A stretch of DNA of 64,000 nt from Flavobacterium humidisoli (GTDB lineage: Bacteria; Bacteroidota; Bacteroidia; Flavobacteriales; Flavobacteriaceae). The DNA lies in NCBI RefSeq assembly GCF_023272795.1, contig NZ_CP096829.1, forward strand, positions 2,542,001-2,606,000, given 5' to 3'. A model generated the notes under the pieces. That model did not search any database. It was not told the DNA's origin and saw only the letters and a list, made by a program, of their open reading frames with translations. Every line of letters starts with the position of its first letter. The first letter of the stretch is position 1. Shown in pieces: positions 39,533-51,300 of this stretch. The position numbers and the translations under genes are program-made.

Positions 39533-39585
39533 CTTGAATGAATAAAAAAATCCACTTAAAAAGTGGATTTTTTTATTCATTCAAG
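39533..39585. terminator. Bidirectional terminator, perfect 25-base inverted repeat
   Basis: Arms at 39533-39557 and 39561-39585 are exact reverse complements with a three-base loop. Each arm contains a seven-base A or T run near the loop-distal half, so the hairpin can work from either side. It closes the cassette 3 operon. Confidence 0.92.
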
Positions 39586-42082
39586 TGCCTGTCTGATATC
39601 TTGCCGGTGGATGGCGGATGTTTAAACTAAAAAGCTAAAATAGGGGATAGAGATGTTGCCTATTGTTCTGGCGAATTAATTCAACCCAGAGAATAAGGAA
39701 TCAGTTTGGCTGGGCAGTAAAACCATCTGGGGATTATTTCCTGCAAACGTTTGTCTGTCTTGTGATGACCTATTCCTGCGTGTGGAAGCCAGTGAATACC
39801 TCTACAGTTCTTTTACATCATTTATAGTTGTATTAGGAGGTTAAGAATTTAGAATTATAAGCCCCCATTTGAACAAAATTTAAATATATATCCTTTTTTA
39901 CGGGCGGTAGTATTTTCTATGATAAAATTACGGTTTGTTTTGAAAATATTGAAAGCACGCATAAAAGACAAAACCTTTAAAATTGTTTGATTTGTCTCGT
40001 TTGCCGTTTTTTTGCTTTAATTATAAAATTTGAATGTCTCTTTTGAGTTCTAAGCATAAATAACACTGCATAAATTTTACGGTTTCGTAAAAAAAATCCC
40101 TTTAATTTTTCTTTTAGAGAAAACTTTCGACTCCCGAGTCCTGATATTGCTAAAACTTTTCACGATATAAGATCTGTTGTTTTTAATTGAATTTTCTTGC
40201 TGTTTAATTTGATTTTATTTACGATTTTCTTAAAAAGATGTTCTAAGTTTTGTAATTCTTTTTCTTCGTCTAGTATTAATGTTCAGTTTTAGATGTGATT
40301 TTAGGATAAACTGTAATTCAAAATAGCAAAATGTTATTTTAATTTTGGACAAGTCCCGAATAAGATTTTTTTATTAAAAAGCAGTACTTCTAAATCTTAA
40401 AAAAAAATTTTTTTAGTTTCAATGACGCCTACATTTGTGCAGCAAAGGCCTTTAGATTCCCTTTTAATTGTTTTTGTTGTTTTTGGTAGAGAATATGGAG
40501 AGGTAGGGCTATAATTGGCAGATTTGGTATTTTTTTCTGCCAGCCTCTCTGTATTTTTTTTCTGTGGATTTTAGATTGACTTTTACTGTTGGGCATTTTT
40601 ATTCTTTTTTATTGCTTAGTTAATAAGGGCATTTTTAAATAAAAATTAGGTTTAGTCTAAAATAAAAGATCTCCCTTTTTTAATATTGCTGGAATAATTT
40701 TCGGATATAAAAAAATAGGATTGCATTTTAGGAAATCTTTGAAATTTGTGAATTTACATGAGTCTCGCTCAACAACGGTAGATGATTATTTTGGTAATGT
40801 AATCCTGTTTTTTCTTTTTTTTACTCATATCAGTTGTAAAGAAAGAATATAATTTTAGCATGTGGCCGCCACATTTTTTTACAGGATTTTGAGAAAAAAT
40901 CTCAAAGATAAAATGATAATGGAATGTCTGATTTACATCTTCTGACTGGTCAAGTTCTCATCTGTAAGGATTTCGGAACTCAATTGTTTAATAGGCATTT
41001 TTAGAAAGAGAATAACTGTTTTGGTTTGCATCACTTAAATAAAATGAATTCAGTTTTTTTATTTAAAAAGAAGACAGGAATTTTTTGAGTTGGTGCGATT
41101 TTAGATAGGATGTCTGCTTTTCCATATTCTTAATCGCCATTTAATACCTTTTTTTGTGAGTTTTCCCAGCTGCTGTCTTTGAAATGTAAATTCGGTTTCT
41201 AAATACGATAATTTTTCCTTAGACCGATATAAATTATGAATAGCGCTTGAGTAATTTTTTAATAAAATATTTTTGGCTTTTATGGCTTTTCAGGCTTATT
41301 TTTCTCCTATCAGGAAAATAAAATGCAGAGTGCGGTTTATAATAATCGCCCCGGCATCTTTTCTTCCTTTTATTGATTGGAAGCAGTGCGTTTTGTGATT
41401 GTTCTAAAAATCATTAAGCGCCATCCTGAGAATGCATGTATAGGGGATCTGAAGCTCAACCGAGGGTTTCTGGCGGTTTAAATATTGTGTAAGCAATGTT
41501 TTGCTAAAATTACTGCAGAACTCGCCAGCTTTAGGAATAAGGGCGAATATTGAGAATTTGGCACAGATAAAGAATTTAAATTCTTTGTTTGAGATCTTCG
41601 AAATTTTGGAATTGCAAATATGGGATGATGGCTTTGATGATATGTTTTAATTTCCAGGTGAAACAATAACCTGTTTTCTGGAAGAAAGCTTTTAAATTTG
41701 ATAGATTAACCTTTGATGCTCTTGTGCTCAGACCCTCCAGGGATTTCTCATTATTAAACAGAAATAGAAGAAAGTGGGCTGTTAGCCATTATTATATGGG
41801 AGGTTTGCTTTTAAGGCGAGTTGGAATCTTGAAGGAGTTCGATAAGGATTCGACAAATCTTCAATTTTAGGATAATAATGTATGAAATCACTGTAGTTTA
41901 AAGAATCTAATTCCGGTTTTACTGAGGCGTTGTATGATTCTTTTTAAGCTTTAAAAAGTTGCAATGATTTGAAGGCTTAATTATGTGGGACCTGCATTAT
42001 TAGCTTCAGTGAGCTTTAAAAGGCATTAAATGTATTTAAAAATGATGCAAAATCAGGCAGTTTTAATTAAAAAAGATTAATT
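39586..42082. other. Long gene-poor stretch
   Basis: About 2.5 kb with stops in all frames. Apart from the hairpin at 40497-40561 nothing could be assigned. The part at about 41330-41780 is slightly richer in GC and may hold decayed coding DNA, but no family was recognised. The kinase promoter should lie just before 42083. Confidence 0.4.
40497..40561 (+). ncRNA. Hairpin with T run, candidate end of a small RNA
   Basis: A nested hairpin (inner arms TGGCAGA at 40516-40522 and TCTGCCA at 40536-40542; outer arms GAGAGG and CCTCTC) runs into a T-rich tail. No gene precedes it. A second hairpin with the same GAGAGG/CCTCTC arms and a shared TTTTTGTTTTTGGTA lead lies at 63105-63162. A small RNA or shared leader element is possible; a plain terminator of a lost gene is the alternative. 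Confidence 0.35.
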
Positions 42083-44785
42083 ATGGATATTCATAAGCTT
42101 TTACGTAACCAGCTTAACAACATTGTGCCTTCCGATCTTCAGGAAGATCCATCTATCCAATCCTTTATAAAAGCAGTTAATGGCTCTTACTGGTCCTTTG
42201 AAAAAGAAAAGGGCTCAAAGAGTCCTGCACTTAAGGAAACAGAAAAAGTGTACAATGAAATGTTAGGGAAGCAGGAGTATGGAAATAAGGTAAAGCAGCA
42301 ATCTAGCTTAAATCTTTGCAAATGCAGCGGTGATGCAGATCAAGATTATTTGCCGGTAAATCGGGAAAAGAAAAATGATCTTCCTTTTAATGCAAAATAT
42401 ATTGACAGACAAATTGCCCATTGCAAAGCAGAGATAAAAGAAAAAGAAACTGTTCAGTTTTTAAAAACGTTATTGGAGAATCTGCAGTCTGGAATTCTGG
42501 TGGTAGACAGTAATAATAATATTTTATATTTGAACCAGTATTTATGTGATATGCAAAATATCAATTCTTATCCTGATCTTATGACTGGAAAGAATATAGA
42601 TGGATATATAAATCATACTCAGGTATTGTTTAAAGATGGAGCATCATATGGAAATAGGATTATTGAAGTTATGTCTCATAAAAAAAGTGTGGCACATGAA
42701 ATGCTTGAGACAGTCGACAGCCGTTTTTTTGAAAGAGATTATACACCTATTTTTGCTGAAAATGAATGCATTGGCCATCTTTGGAAGTTTACTGATGTAA
42801 CAGAAAGCATTAAAGATAAAAATTTACTCAAACAAAGTGAAGAGCGTAAGAGTATTATTATAAATTCTTCGTTTCATGCCATTGTTACCGTTAATATAAA
42901 TGGAAGAATTACTTTTTGGAATAATCAGGCCGAAGTTATTTTTGGCTGGAAAAAAGAAGAGGTCTTAGAAAAGAAACTAGATGAGATTATAATTCCAGAA
43001 AAACATGGGGATGGACACAAACAAAGATTAAGATATTTTAAAGATGCAGGCAAGGGGTTTATTTTAAATAGACAGATAGAATTTCGGGCCATTAATAATA
43101 ATGGACGGGAATTTCCTGCTGAGATATCTATTATACCGCTAGAGCAGAATGGAGAAGTGTTTTTTTGCTGCTTTATAAAGGACATTTCAGAGCAAAAAAA
43201 AACAGAAATTAAGTTAAAAGTTCAGGAGGAAAAGTATCGCAACATTCTTGCTAACATGAATTTAGGTCTTATCGAAGTTGACAACAATGAAATTATTCAA
43301 TTTGCCAATCAAAGTTTTGCTGACATGTCAGGATTTGAAATCAATGAATTAATTGGACTGAATGCTTCCAAAACATTTCTTTTCGCAGAAGGCATTGAAA
43401 GATTAAATTCTAAAATTGAACTGCGTAAAAAAGGCATATCCGATGTTTATCAAATACCGGTAAAAAATAAAAAGGGAGAATTAAGATGGTGGGCAGTTGG
43501 CGGGGCGCCTAATTATGATGATAAGGGAAGATTAGTGGGATCTATCGGAATTCACTTAGACATTACTGAACAAAAACGGATGGAGGCCGAACTTGAGAAG
43601 GAAAGATTAAAGGCAGAAGAAGCCTCCAAAGCCAAGGAAGCTTTTTTAGCAAATATGAGCCATGAAATCCGCACTCCCCTTAATGGCATAATCGGTTTTT
43701 TGAGAGAACTGAAGCGCCAGAACTTAACCCCATTGCAAAGACAGTATGTGGAGAGAAGCGCTTTAGCTTCAAAACATTTGTTGTCAATTATAAGTGATGT
43801 ATTAGACATTTCTAAAATTGAAGCAGGTGAAATGTCACTTGAAACAGAAGATTTTATATTTGAAAATGTAATTTCAAATGTTGTCAATGTCCTTGATCCT
43901 TTAGCAAAGAAAAAATCATTAGAACTGATCATAGAGATTTCCAAGGATGTTCATAGTGTTTTAAAAGGAGATATTGTAAGATTGCAGCAGATATTATTTA
44001 ATCTCGTTGGAAATTCTTTGAAATTTACAAGTAAAGGCCAAATATTACTGAAATGTGAAGTGCTTAGAAATGCCGAATCTTGGCAGAGACTGCAGATTTC
44101 TGTTACGGATTCTGGTATAGGAATGGATCAGGGCTACGCAAAAAAAATTTTCAATAAATTTTCGCAGGAAAATATCGCAATTTCACGGAAATTCGGAGGC
44201 ACCGGATTAGGTATGGCTATTACTAAAGAACTGATTCATTTAATGAATGGTGAGATTAATGTCAAAACCGAGAAAGGTACAGGAACTACTGTTAGTTTTG
44301 TTGTCGATTTAGAAAAGGGAGATGTTCAGGGCATAAAAAAAATTAAAAATGAAATTGATGTTGATATTTCAGGACTTAATGTTTTACTGGTTGAGGACAA
44401 TGGGATAAACAGAATGGTTGCGAATAATTCACTGAGGCACTTCAATTGTTTGGTTACGGAAGCAGTGAATGGTATTGAAGCCATAGAAATATTAAAAACT
44501 AAAAGTTTTGATGTTATTTTAATGGATCTTCAGATGCCTGAGATGGACGGCATAGAAGCCACTAAGAAAATTAGAAAGGATTTGAAATTGCAAACGCCTA
44601 TAATTGCTTTTACAGCCAATGCATTTAAAAGCGAGATTGACAAATGCAAAAAAGCAGGCATGGATGATTATATTACAAAACCTTATGAGGAGTTTGATTT
44701 GATTGAAACCATTTGTATGAATATTAAGAATAGTAATTTTGTAAATAATTCTATGGGGGAAAAAGAAAAACGCAATGACTTTTAA
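42083..44785 (+). CDS. Soluble hybrid histidine kinase, three PAS domains, HisKA, HATPase and receiver
   Basis: The 900-residue protein has no signal peptide or membrane segment. Three PAS-type sensor domains lie at about 130-250, 255-375 and 385-500 (GILVVDSNNNILYLNQ, AIVTVNINGRITFWN, GLIEVDNNEIIQFANQ). The HisKA domain has the phospho-acceptor His 527 in FLANMSHEIRTPLNG. The HATPase domain shows the N box (LVGNSLKF), G1 (DSGIGM) and G2 (GGTGLGMAI) motifs. A receiver domain has phospho-acceptor Asp 815 in VILMDLQMPEMDG. It presumably senses a cytoplasmic signal and passes phosphate to an unlinked Hpt protein or response regulator, since no Hpt or output domain is fused. The gene stands alone, and no target gene is linked except by proximity to the surface cassettes. 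Confidence 0.92.
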   Translation: MDIHKLLRNQLNNIVPSDLQEDPSIQSFIKAVNGSYWSFEKEKGSKSPALKETEKVYNEMLGKQEYGNKVKQQSSLNLCKCSGDADQDYLPVNREKKNDLPFNAKYIDRQIAHCKAEIKEKETVQFLKTLLENLQSGILVVDSNNNILYLNQYLCDMQNINSYPDLMTGKNIDGYINHTQVLFKDGASYGNRIIEVMSHKKSVAHEMLETVDSRFFERDYTPIFAENECIGHLWKFTDVTESIKDKNLLKQSEERKSIIINSSFHAIVTVNINGRITFWNNQAEVIFGWKKEEVLEKKLDEIIIPEKHGDGHKQRLRYFKDAGKGFILNRQIEFRAINNNGREFPAEISIIPLEQNGEVFFCCFIKDISEQKKTEIKLKVQEEKYRNILANMNLGLIEVDNNEIIQFANQSFADMSGFEINELIGLNASKTFLFAEGIERLNSKIELRKKGISDVYQIPVKNKKGELRWWAVGGAPNYDDKGRLVGSIGIHLDITEQKRMEAELEKERLKAEEASKAKEAFLANMSHEIRTPLNGIIGFLRELKRQNLTPLQRQYVERSALASKHLLSIISDVLDISKIEAGEMSLETEDFIFENVISNVVNVLDPLAKKKSLELIIEISKDVHSVLKGDIVRLQQILFNLVGNSLKFTSKGQILLKCEVLRNAESWQRLQISVTDSGIGMDQGYAKKIFNKFSQENIAISRKFGGTGLGMAITKELIHLMNGEINVKTEKGTGTTVSFVVDLEKGDVQGIKKIKNEIDVDISGLNVLLVEDNGINRMVANNSLRHFNCLVTEAVNGIEAIEILKTKSFDVILMDLQMPEMDGIEATKKIRKDLKLQTPIIAFTANAFKSEIDKCKKAGMDDYITKPYEEFDLIETICMNIKNSNFVNNSMGEKEKRNDF

Positions 44786-45629
44786 CTGCTTTGTGCAATA
44801 TCAGCAGAGATGACTTGTGTTCTGTTAAGAAAAAAAATGCAGATTTTATAGACCAAATTAAACAGTTTATTTCTAAGACAGAGCAGGTTATATCTTCCAA
44901 TGAGTTTTTTGGCATTAAGCCAGCTTTATATTGGGATTTCAGATCGGATAAGCAGATAAGGTTTTGATAAAGATTGTGTTAAAGGTGTTTTTGCAAATTA
45001 AAAACGAATAGCTGCTTACTTTGGATCAGTTGGCCAGACAGGTTTAGGGTTTATTTTATAGTTATAATGTATATTTGATAATTAGAGAGTGGCGCTTGGG
45101 TTAATTGGCAGCTTGCACTAAATCTTGTAAGTGCCATAATGCTTGTTTTTATGCTTTTTCATGAACTGGTTATCCGGTTTGTGATAAAAATTGGCTGTCG
45201 ACGGAAATGTTGGTATTTTATGCAACCTATTATTTAGGCGGCACATGCCAGGACTTATATTTCAGATTCTTTGCTTTTGCAATTTCTGCCAATTATGTTT
45301 TAGCATTTAGAAGTCTTAAAAATTACGAATAAGTCGATTTTAGCCATTGACTTTTTACTTCACAAATAATTGAATATATATATTAAAGTCATGCAATCAG
45401 TCCGTAATCCTGATCCATATTGTTTTCAGGGGCTGCACAACAAAAACTGGAAAAGTCAAACTGCATTGCTGCAATAGGCCGGTTTAGTAATTCTCCAATG
45501 CCTTGTCTAGAATTCAGAAGTTTCAGCCTGATCAGTTTCTCAAAGCTTAATCGGACGTCTTGTTGTTAAAAACAGCAGACGTAAGAGTAGCCTTGCATTT
45601 CTTTTTCCTATTAAGTCGGCATATCCAAT
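44786..45629. other. Intergenic between convergent genes
   Basis: About 840 bases lie between the 3' ends of the kinase and the AraC-type regulator. Stops are frequent in every frame. A hydrophobic stretch at about 45110-45310 could be the remnant of a membrane protein, but no family was recognised and no terminator is clear. Confidence 0.35.
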
Positions 45630-46751
45630 TCAATGGTTGTAATATTTTTTTGGAGTCGTATTTCTTAACTTTTTAAAAGCAACATAAAAAGCATTTTTAG
45701 ACTGAAAACCTGCTTCGTAAGCAATGTATTCAAAAGAATACACTAAGTGTTTTTTTTCTAATATTTGATTGTCAATTGAAAAAAGCCTGTAATTGTTAAC
45801 ATAATCGGTAAATGATAAATCATAATTTTCATTGATTATTCTTGCCAGTTTGACATTTGAAATTTTTAAGGATTCCGAAACATCCTTAATAGTTATTTTT
45901 CGTTTATAAACTTCATTAAGCTCCATGAAATTAGTTAATTCTCTTAAAATCCCTTCATCTTGTCTCTTCTTCTTGCTGCATATTTCTATCGTGTCCTGCT
46001 TGGTAGATGAAATCCATTTGATCCCTGATAATAATTTTGGATTAAAAATCAAATAAAACATGCTGATCAGCATTTCAAATCCATAGAAAAAATTTCTGAA
46101 TTGCCCCCCTAAATATGGAATGCAGTTATTATTAAACAGCACAAAGGAAATGCCAAGAATAATTAGCAAACTTTTTGAGCATGTTTCAAAAATAAGCCAG
46201 GAGAAAACCAGCTTATTTTTAGAGGGCAATAATCTGCTTTGTTTTATTAAGATTGGAAACAATAATTTAAGAGAAAAAAAACAGTACATGAAATAAAGAA
46301 TGTTTTTTATAATTATATGCTGTTGCACACTTAAAAATCCCAGACTGTATTGCATCATGTTCTTATCTGTAATCGTTTGGATAATGGCCAGTTTTTCACT
46401 AATGGAGAGCGAAAAGGTAGGAGCCAATTCGCAAAAATTTGCAATAAATGGAATAAAATGGAGATAATATAGTTTGTTAAAAGGCCTGTCTGGCTCAAGT
46501 GTATATAATACAAAAAAATAAGTAAGAGGGCCAAACAGATAGTGAAAAGGGGAAGACGTTCTGTATAGATTAGGAAATAGCCATAATGTTTTAGAAAAGA
46601 GAAGAAAATTTATAAATGAACTATAGGCCATAACTAAGCAGAAGAGACCATAGATTTTATAATTGATTAATTTTACTTTGAAAAGAAAACAGCAGCCCAT
46701 TAGGATGAAAAAAAAAGAGCATACAACGAAAAAGTAAGTATAAATCAGCAT
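45630..46751 (-). CDS. AraC-type transcriptional regulator with N-terminal membrane domain
   Basis: The 373-residue minus-strand product has about seven hydrophobic segments in residues 1-245 (such as FFVVCSFFFILMGCCFLF and LLIILGISFVLF), followed by an AraC-type helix-turn-helix domain at about 270-373. Its second helix pair reads YIAYEAGFQSKNAFYVAFKKLRNTTPKKYY, the usual family signature (given here in two parts: YIAYEAGFQSKNAF and YVAFKKLRNTTPKKYY). Such membrane-tethered AraC regulators are common in Flavobacteriia and probably respond to an envelope signal. It is convergent with the hybrid kinase and divergent from the giant HYR gene at 48314. Targets are not known; the nearby surface genes are candidates only by position. 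Confidence 0.88.
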   Translation of the reverse strand: MLIYTYFFVVCSFFFILMGCCFLFKVKLINYKIYGLFCLVMAYSSFINFLLFSKTLWLFPNLYRTSSPFHYLFGPLTYFFVLYTLEPDRPFNKLYYLHFIPFIANFCELAPTFSLSISEKLAIIQTITDKNMMQYSLGFLSVQQHIIIKNILYFMYCFFSLKLLFPILIKQSRLLPSKNKLVFSWLIFETCSKSLLIILGISFVLFNNNCIPYLGGQFRNFFYGFEMLISMFYLIFNPKLLSGIKWISSTKQDTIEICSKKKRQDEGILRELTNFMELNEVYKRKITIKDVSESLKISNVKLARIINENYDLSFTDYVNNYRLFSIDNQILEKKHLVYSFEYIAYEAGFQSKNAFYVAFKKLRNTTPKKYYNH

Positions 46752-48313
46752 AGGAATTGGTTTTTATGTTAGTACTGCAATATCTGGCTAGTGACAGTGG
46801 CTTAAGGGGAGCTTGATTCTTTATGGCTTTTAAGTTTAATCTGAAAATTGCTTCGGTTTTTTTCTCATGCATTAATTAAATGAGCATCCCTATTCTTTAT
46901 ATGATTTGTGTCCTGCTATTATTGAAGATTAGGAGCTCTTGTAATGCGCTTTATTTTTTATATTATCTCTATTAAAAAATCCAATGTAACAAGTAAAAAA
47001 ATCAGAAAGATTAATAAGTAATTTACTGGTAAAATTGGAAGAAAATATAAAGATTAAAAATGATCGAAATCATTTGAAAAAGTGATAAAGATCATATTTT
47101 TAAATTACGGATAAGAATAATTTGTAAAGGAGTTTGTTGATAATAATCACTTTCGTCCAGCAGCGGCAGTCTATCTAGACCGTTGTGCTTAGCAGATGCT
47201 TCGTGGTTTGATGGCAGGCGGTAATCTGAAAACGATCTTTTGAGTTTTGTGCTTATAACCTGATAATCCCTTAGTCTGCTCTAGGGACGTTCTTAAGTGC
47301 AGATATAATTTATTTTCCAATATAGGGTAACCTATATTATATAATTGTTGAATGGCTTCAGTATCCTTTCTGCTTTTGGCCTGTATTGCAGATCGTTTTA
47401 GAATTGCAACCATTGCCTATGATCCAGCGATCGAATCAATGCAGGTCTAATCAGTATGTTGGTTTTGCAGTCTGTGGAACATGGCAAAATTGCCCAAAAA
47501 CAATTCTCTGTCTATTCTGAATAAAGAATGTCTCTTTCGCGTTATCAGTTTCAAGAGAAGATTCTATCCCTCTATGAGGCTCCTTTTATCCAATATGGCT
47601 CGATTTTATATGGCTATTCACGGTCTTTATTTCATATCTGACAGTCCAATTGGTTAATCCTTTTTATCTTATTTCTGTGATATAAAGATTTGTTTTGCTG
47701 TTACGGTGATTGCACAAAATAGATTTCTCGCCAACACAGCTTACTGGCTAAAAGGCAGGTGTTTTATAATATAATCTTCATTGGCATTCCCATTCTGCGA
47801 AAAATGAGCAATTGCTTTGGCTTCAGATTCGCTTGCTGACAGATACATTGCTGAAAAATACTATTAGAAAATAGGAGTTTGAGGATAGAATTAACTTATT
47901 CCGCAATCGCTTGGCTTTTAAATTTAAAGATATCCAGTCTGCACTTTTTTTCAAATATAGTTTAAGGATCTGTGTCCGGATGTCCATCTTAAAACGTTTG
48001 ATTTTATCTCTTTATCAGTAGTTTTTTGATGTTCATACTGAAAACTGTATTGATAGCTTGCAGCAGTTCTTTTCTATTAGACGGTAATAAAAGGCTGGTA
48101 ACAATAATTAATGTTTTTTAGGTTTTTTTTAGTTGTCAATTGACTGTTTATTAGGTTTTTATGTCTTTTATTGCGTCTTGTATGCTTTAATATAGGCTCT
48201 TTAAATTTGTCCTGTTTGTTTTTAATATATTAAAAATGGTACTAATCATTATACATAAAAACAAAATAAAAAAAACAATGAAGAGTAACTTTGCCACAGT
48301 AATAATTTTGAAT
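46752..48313. other. Long intergenic stretch upstream of the HYR adhesin gene
   Basis: About 1.5 kb. A 74-codon minus-strand frame at 47189-47413 (SRKDTEAIQQLYNIGYPILENK) has no recognised family and may be a remnant. The rest holds stops in all frames. The promoters of the AraC-type gene (minus) and the HYR gene (plus) must lie here. Confidence 0.35.
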
Positions 48314-51300
48314 ATGAAAAAGTATTTTTGGATTTTATTGGTTTTGGTGGCTGACATTGTTTATTCGCAGTGTAATACTAATTTTTCGGTTTCTGTGGTT
48401 GCCGGCACATGCGCGTCGAATGCATCTTTAGTGGTAAAAGTCCCTGCCTCATCGAATTGCGGCGGCTGGTTTGCCCAAATAGTTAAGACAACTGGGGGAT
48501 TCCCAGTTATATTAAATGTACCTGCAAATGGAGGCGATGTTGTGTTTAATTCTTTATCTGCGGGAAGTTATAATGTCTCATTATCTGATGGTGTCACTAC
48601 CGTTCAATATCCCAGTAACCCAGTTTCTGTAACATCAAGTTATGTGCCAATGAGTTTTAAAACCACTAGTACAGCACCTACTTGCCGGAGTGATGCACCA
48701 AGTTATACTCCTGATGGAAGTTTAACGGTAAATATATCCACTGGAGGTATAGGACCTTTTAAATATGATGTGGTTTCTTCTTTAGGAAGTCAGACATTTA
48801 CAACTGCTGGTGCAAGTTCAGCTGACAGGACCCATACTTTTAATGGAATGAATGGGGGGAGACTGTTACCGTGACAGTTACGGATTTAGCTAACGGATCG
48901 CCAGCCTGTTCTGCAGTTAGTACTCAGACTCCTAAAATTCTGACTAATACAAATTCGCCGCTTAGTTTTGATTTCAGGGCATATAATTTTGTCAGGGATT
49001 GTGGCAACTGCAATTCGCCAAAAATGTTCATTAATCTTATAAATAATACAACTGATCAGCTTAACATTTTAAAACAGCCAGGAAATGCCACTATAACTAT
49101 TGCAGGTACTGTCTACAATCTTAGTTGGGATTCTATTTCTAAAAGGTTTTTTTATGATTCTTCCTTGCCGGGTTATCCGCCTTTGGCGGATGGTTTGACG
49201 GTTACAACAAATTTTTATAATGGATGTAATACTCTTACCAGAACTAGCACTGTGAGCATGGATAATTCTTTTATGAATGTTGGCGTTTCCACGGTTTATG
49301 ATCCTTTATCGTGCTCTTTTAAATACCAGCTTCAAGTTCTTGGAGATAGAGATGTCACATCTTCAGGAATTATTGATAGGGATATTTATTTTTGTAATAA
49401 GAACACGCTGGTTTTTGAAAGGAAAGTTTCTACAAATCCTGACGTATGGCAGGTTCTTACTGGAAGTGAAGTTACTCCAGTCGGAGTTTATCCCGCAGAT
49501 AATCCTTTAAATGTTACTAATGAATTAACAAGTTTTGTAGCGTCTGCCAATACATTGTGGATTGTTTCTCAGGTAGGTGTTTATAGAATAACGGCATCGG
49601 ATAATTGTCATTCGGCCTCAAGAATTTTTACAGTTGCTACTGGTAGTCCGTTAGATAGTTTCAAAGTGGATCAGGGGACTTCTGTGCTTGAGGGAACTTC
49701 TTCTATAAGAATTCGACAGACTAACGCGGATTTTAGTAATCCTATTACAATGAAAATTTATAGAGCCGATGGACAAACTAATTTGTCGATAAACCCTTTA
49801 AATCCGCTTTCGATGGCTGGTTCCTATAATATTAAGTTTCCTATTGTAAGAACTGTTGCATCAGCTCGTTTTGGTCTTACTTTAATAAGTGATTTGCCAT
49901 TAGGGAATTATAAAGTTGAAATATCTGATGGCTGCACTCCTGTTACAGGATTAACAAGAATCATAGATGTTACTCTGGATAAGGCAGCTAGCTACAGCCC
50001 TGTTTATAATGTTTTTTCTGGTTGTTCGAACTCTAATGCGATAGATTATAATTTAAATCCGATAAATACCGGACTGGCAGCTACACCTGTGGTTAGGCTG
50101 TTTAAAGATAATGGGTTTGGTAGCTTAGGCGCGCTTGTTGCAACGAGTTCAACATCAGGCACTTCTTCAGCGGCTGCCGGTTCTTTTCAGAATTTGCCAA
50201 CCGGAGATTTTGTGCTGCAGTTTTCTAATGTAAAAGCCGATGAGCTTGTTAGTCCGGCAGATCACTACTCGGCTGCAACGGGTAAAGTTGGTTATGCCCA
50301 ATATACCCATCCTATAAAAATTGATCCGCATGAAGATTTGACTCTAAGCGCTTCAACGTCATTTTGTGATGTTAGCAATTTAAATTCAGGTATCATAAGT
50401 GTACAAGCTGGGGGATCATTTTATTATCCTCTTAGTTTTTCTTTATACAGTTTTTCAAATCCATCAGTGCCGTTACAAGGGCCTTTTGCAGTTAATAGCC
50501 CTGTTTTGGGATATGATTTTATTAATGTGCCTGTAGGAGATTATTTTGTTAAGGCAGAGGATAAATGTGTGAGTTATAACCAGAATGTTACTGTTTCGTC
50601 TGTAACGACTTCGCCTGTTGCAAAAGCTCTTAATGAAACTGTCTGTCCCCGAAGCCCTTCAACTTTGGTTGGACTTAATGCTGGTTCTGATTTGTATACT
50701 ATTACCTGGACAGATGATTCTGGCCAGATTGTTGGAACAGGTTCACCATTGACTGTTTTCCCAACTGCAACAACAAACTATACTGCCAGTTTTTCACTTA
50801 ATAGTTCATTAGGGTGTGCTCAGACGGCGCCGTTAACAAGCAGTGTTAAAATAAAAGTTACTGCTGATCCTATTTTATCTTTAATTGTTGAAGATATTGA
50901 GTTATGCACCAGTTCTAGCCCTGCGATAAATATTTTGAATACTCAACCAGAATTTAGTTATGAGGTATTAGATTCAAATGGAAATTCATTTTCTCCTGCT
51001 ATTATTAGCAGTGGCAATGGTGGTAAATTAACGATTCCTTTAAGCGGTACTATTCCTTTGATAAAAGGTATGTATTTTAAAGTGAAAGTAACTAACGGTA
51101 ATGCTGGATGCTCAGGTATTTTAACTGATGTTGCCGCGGTTGTGGATACAACTGCTCCTGTAGCTCCTGTACTGGCTGATCTTACAGGTGAATGTCCGGT
51201 TACGCCAATAGCTCCAACGGCACAGGATGCCTGTGCAGGAACCATTACGGGAACCACGGGCACTGCATTTCCAATCACCGCACAGGGCACCACGGCAGTG

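Noticed and set aside
47189..47413. Minus-strand 74-codon frame
   Set aside because: It looks protein-like in composition but no family could be recognised and the flanks are decayed.
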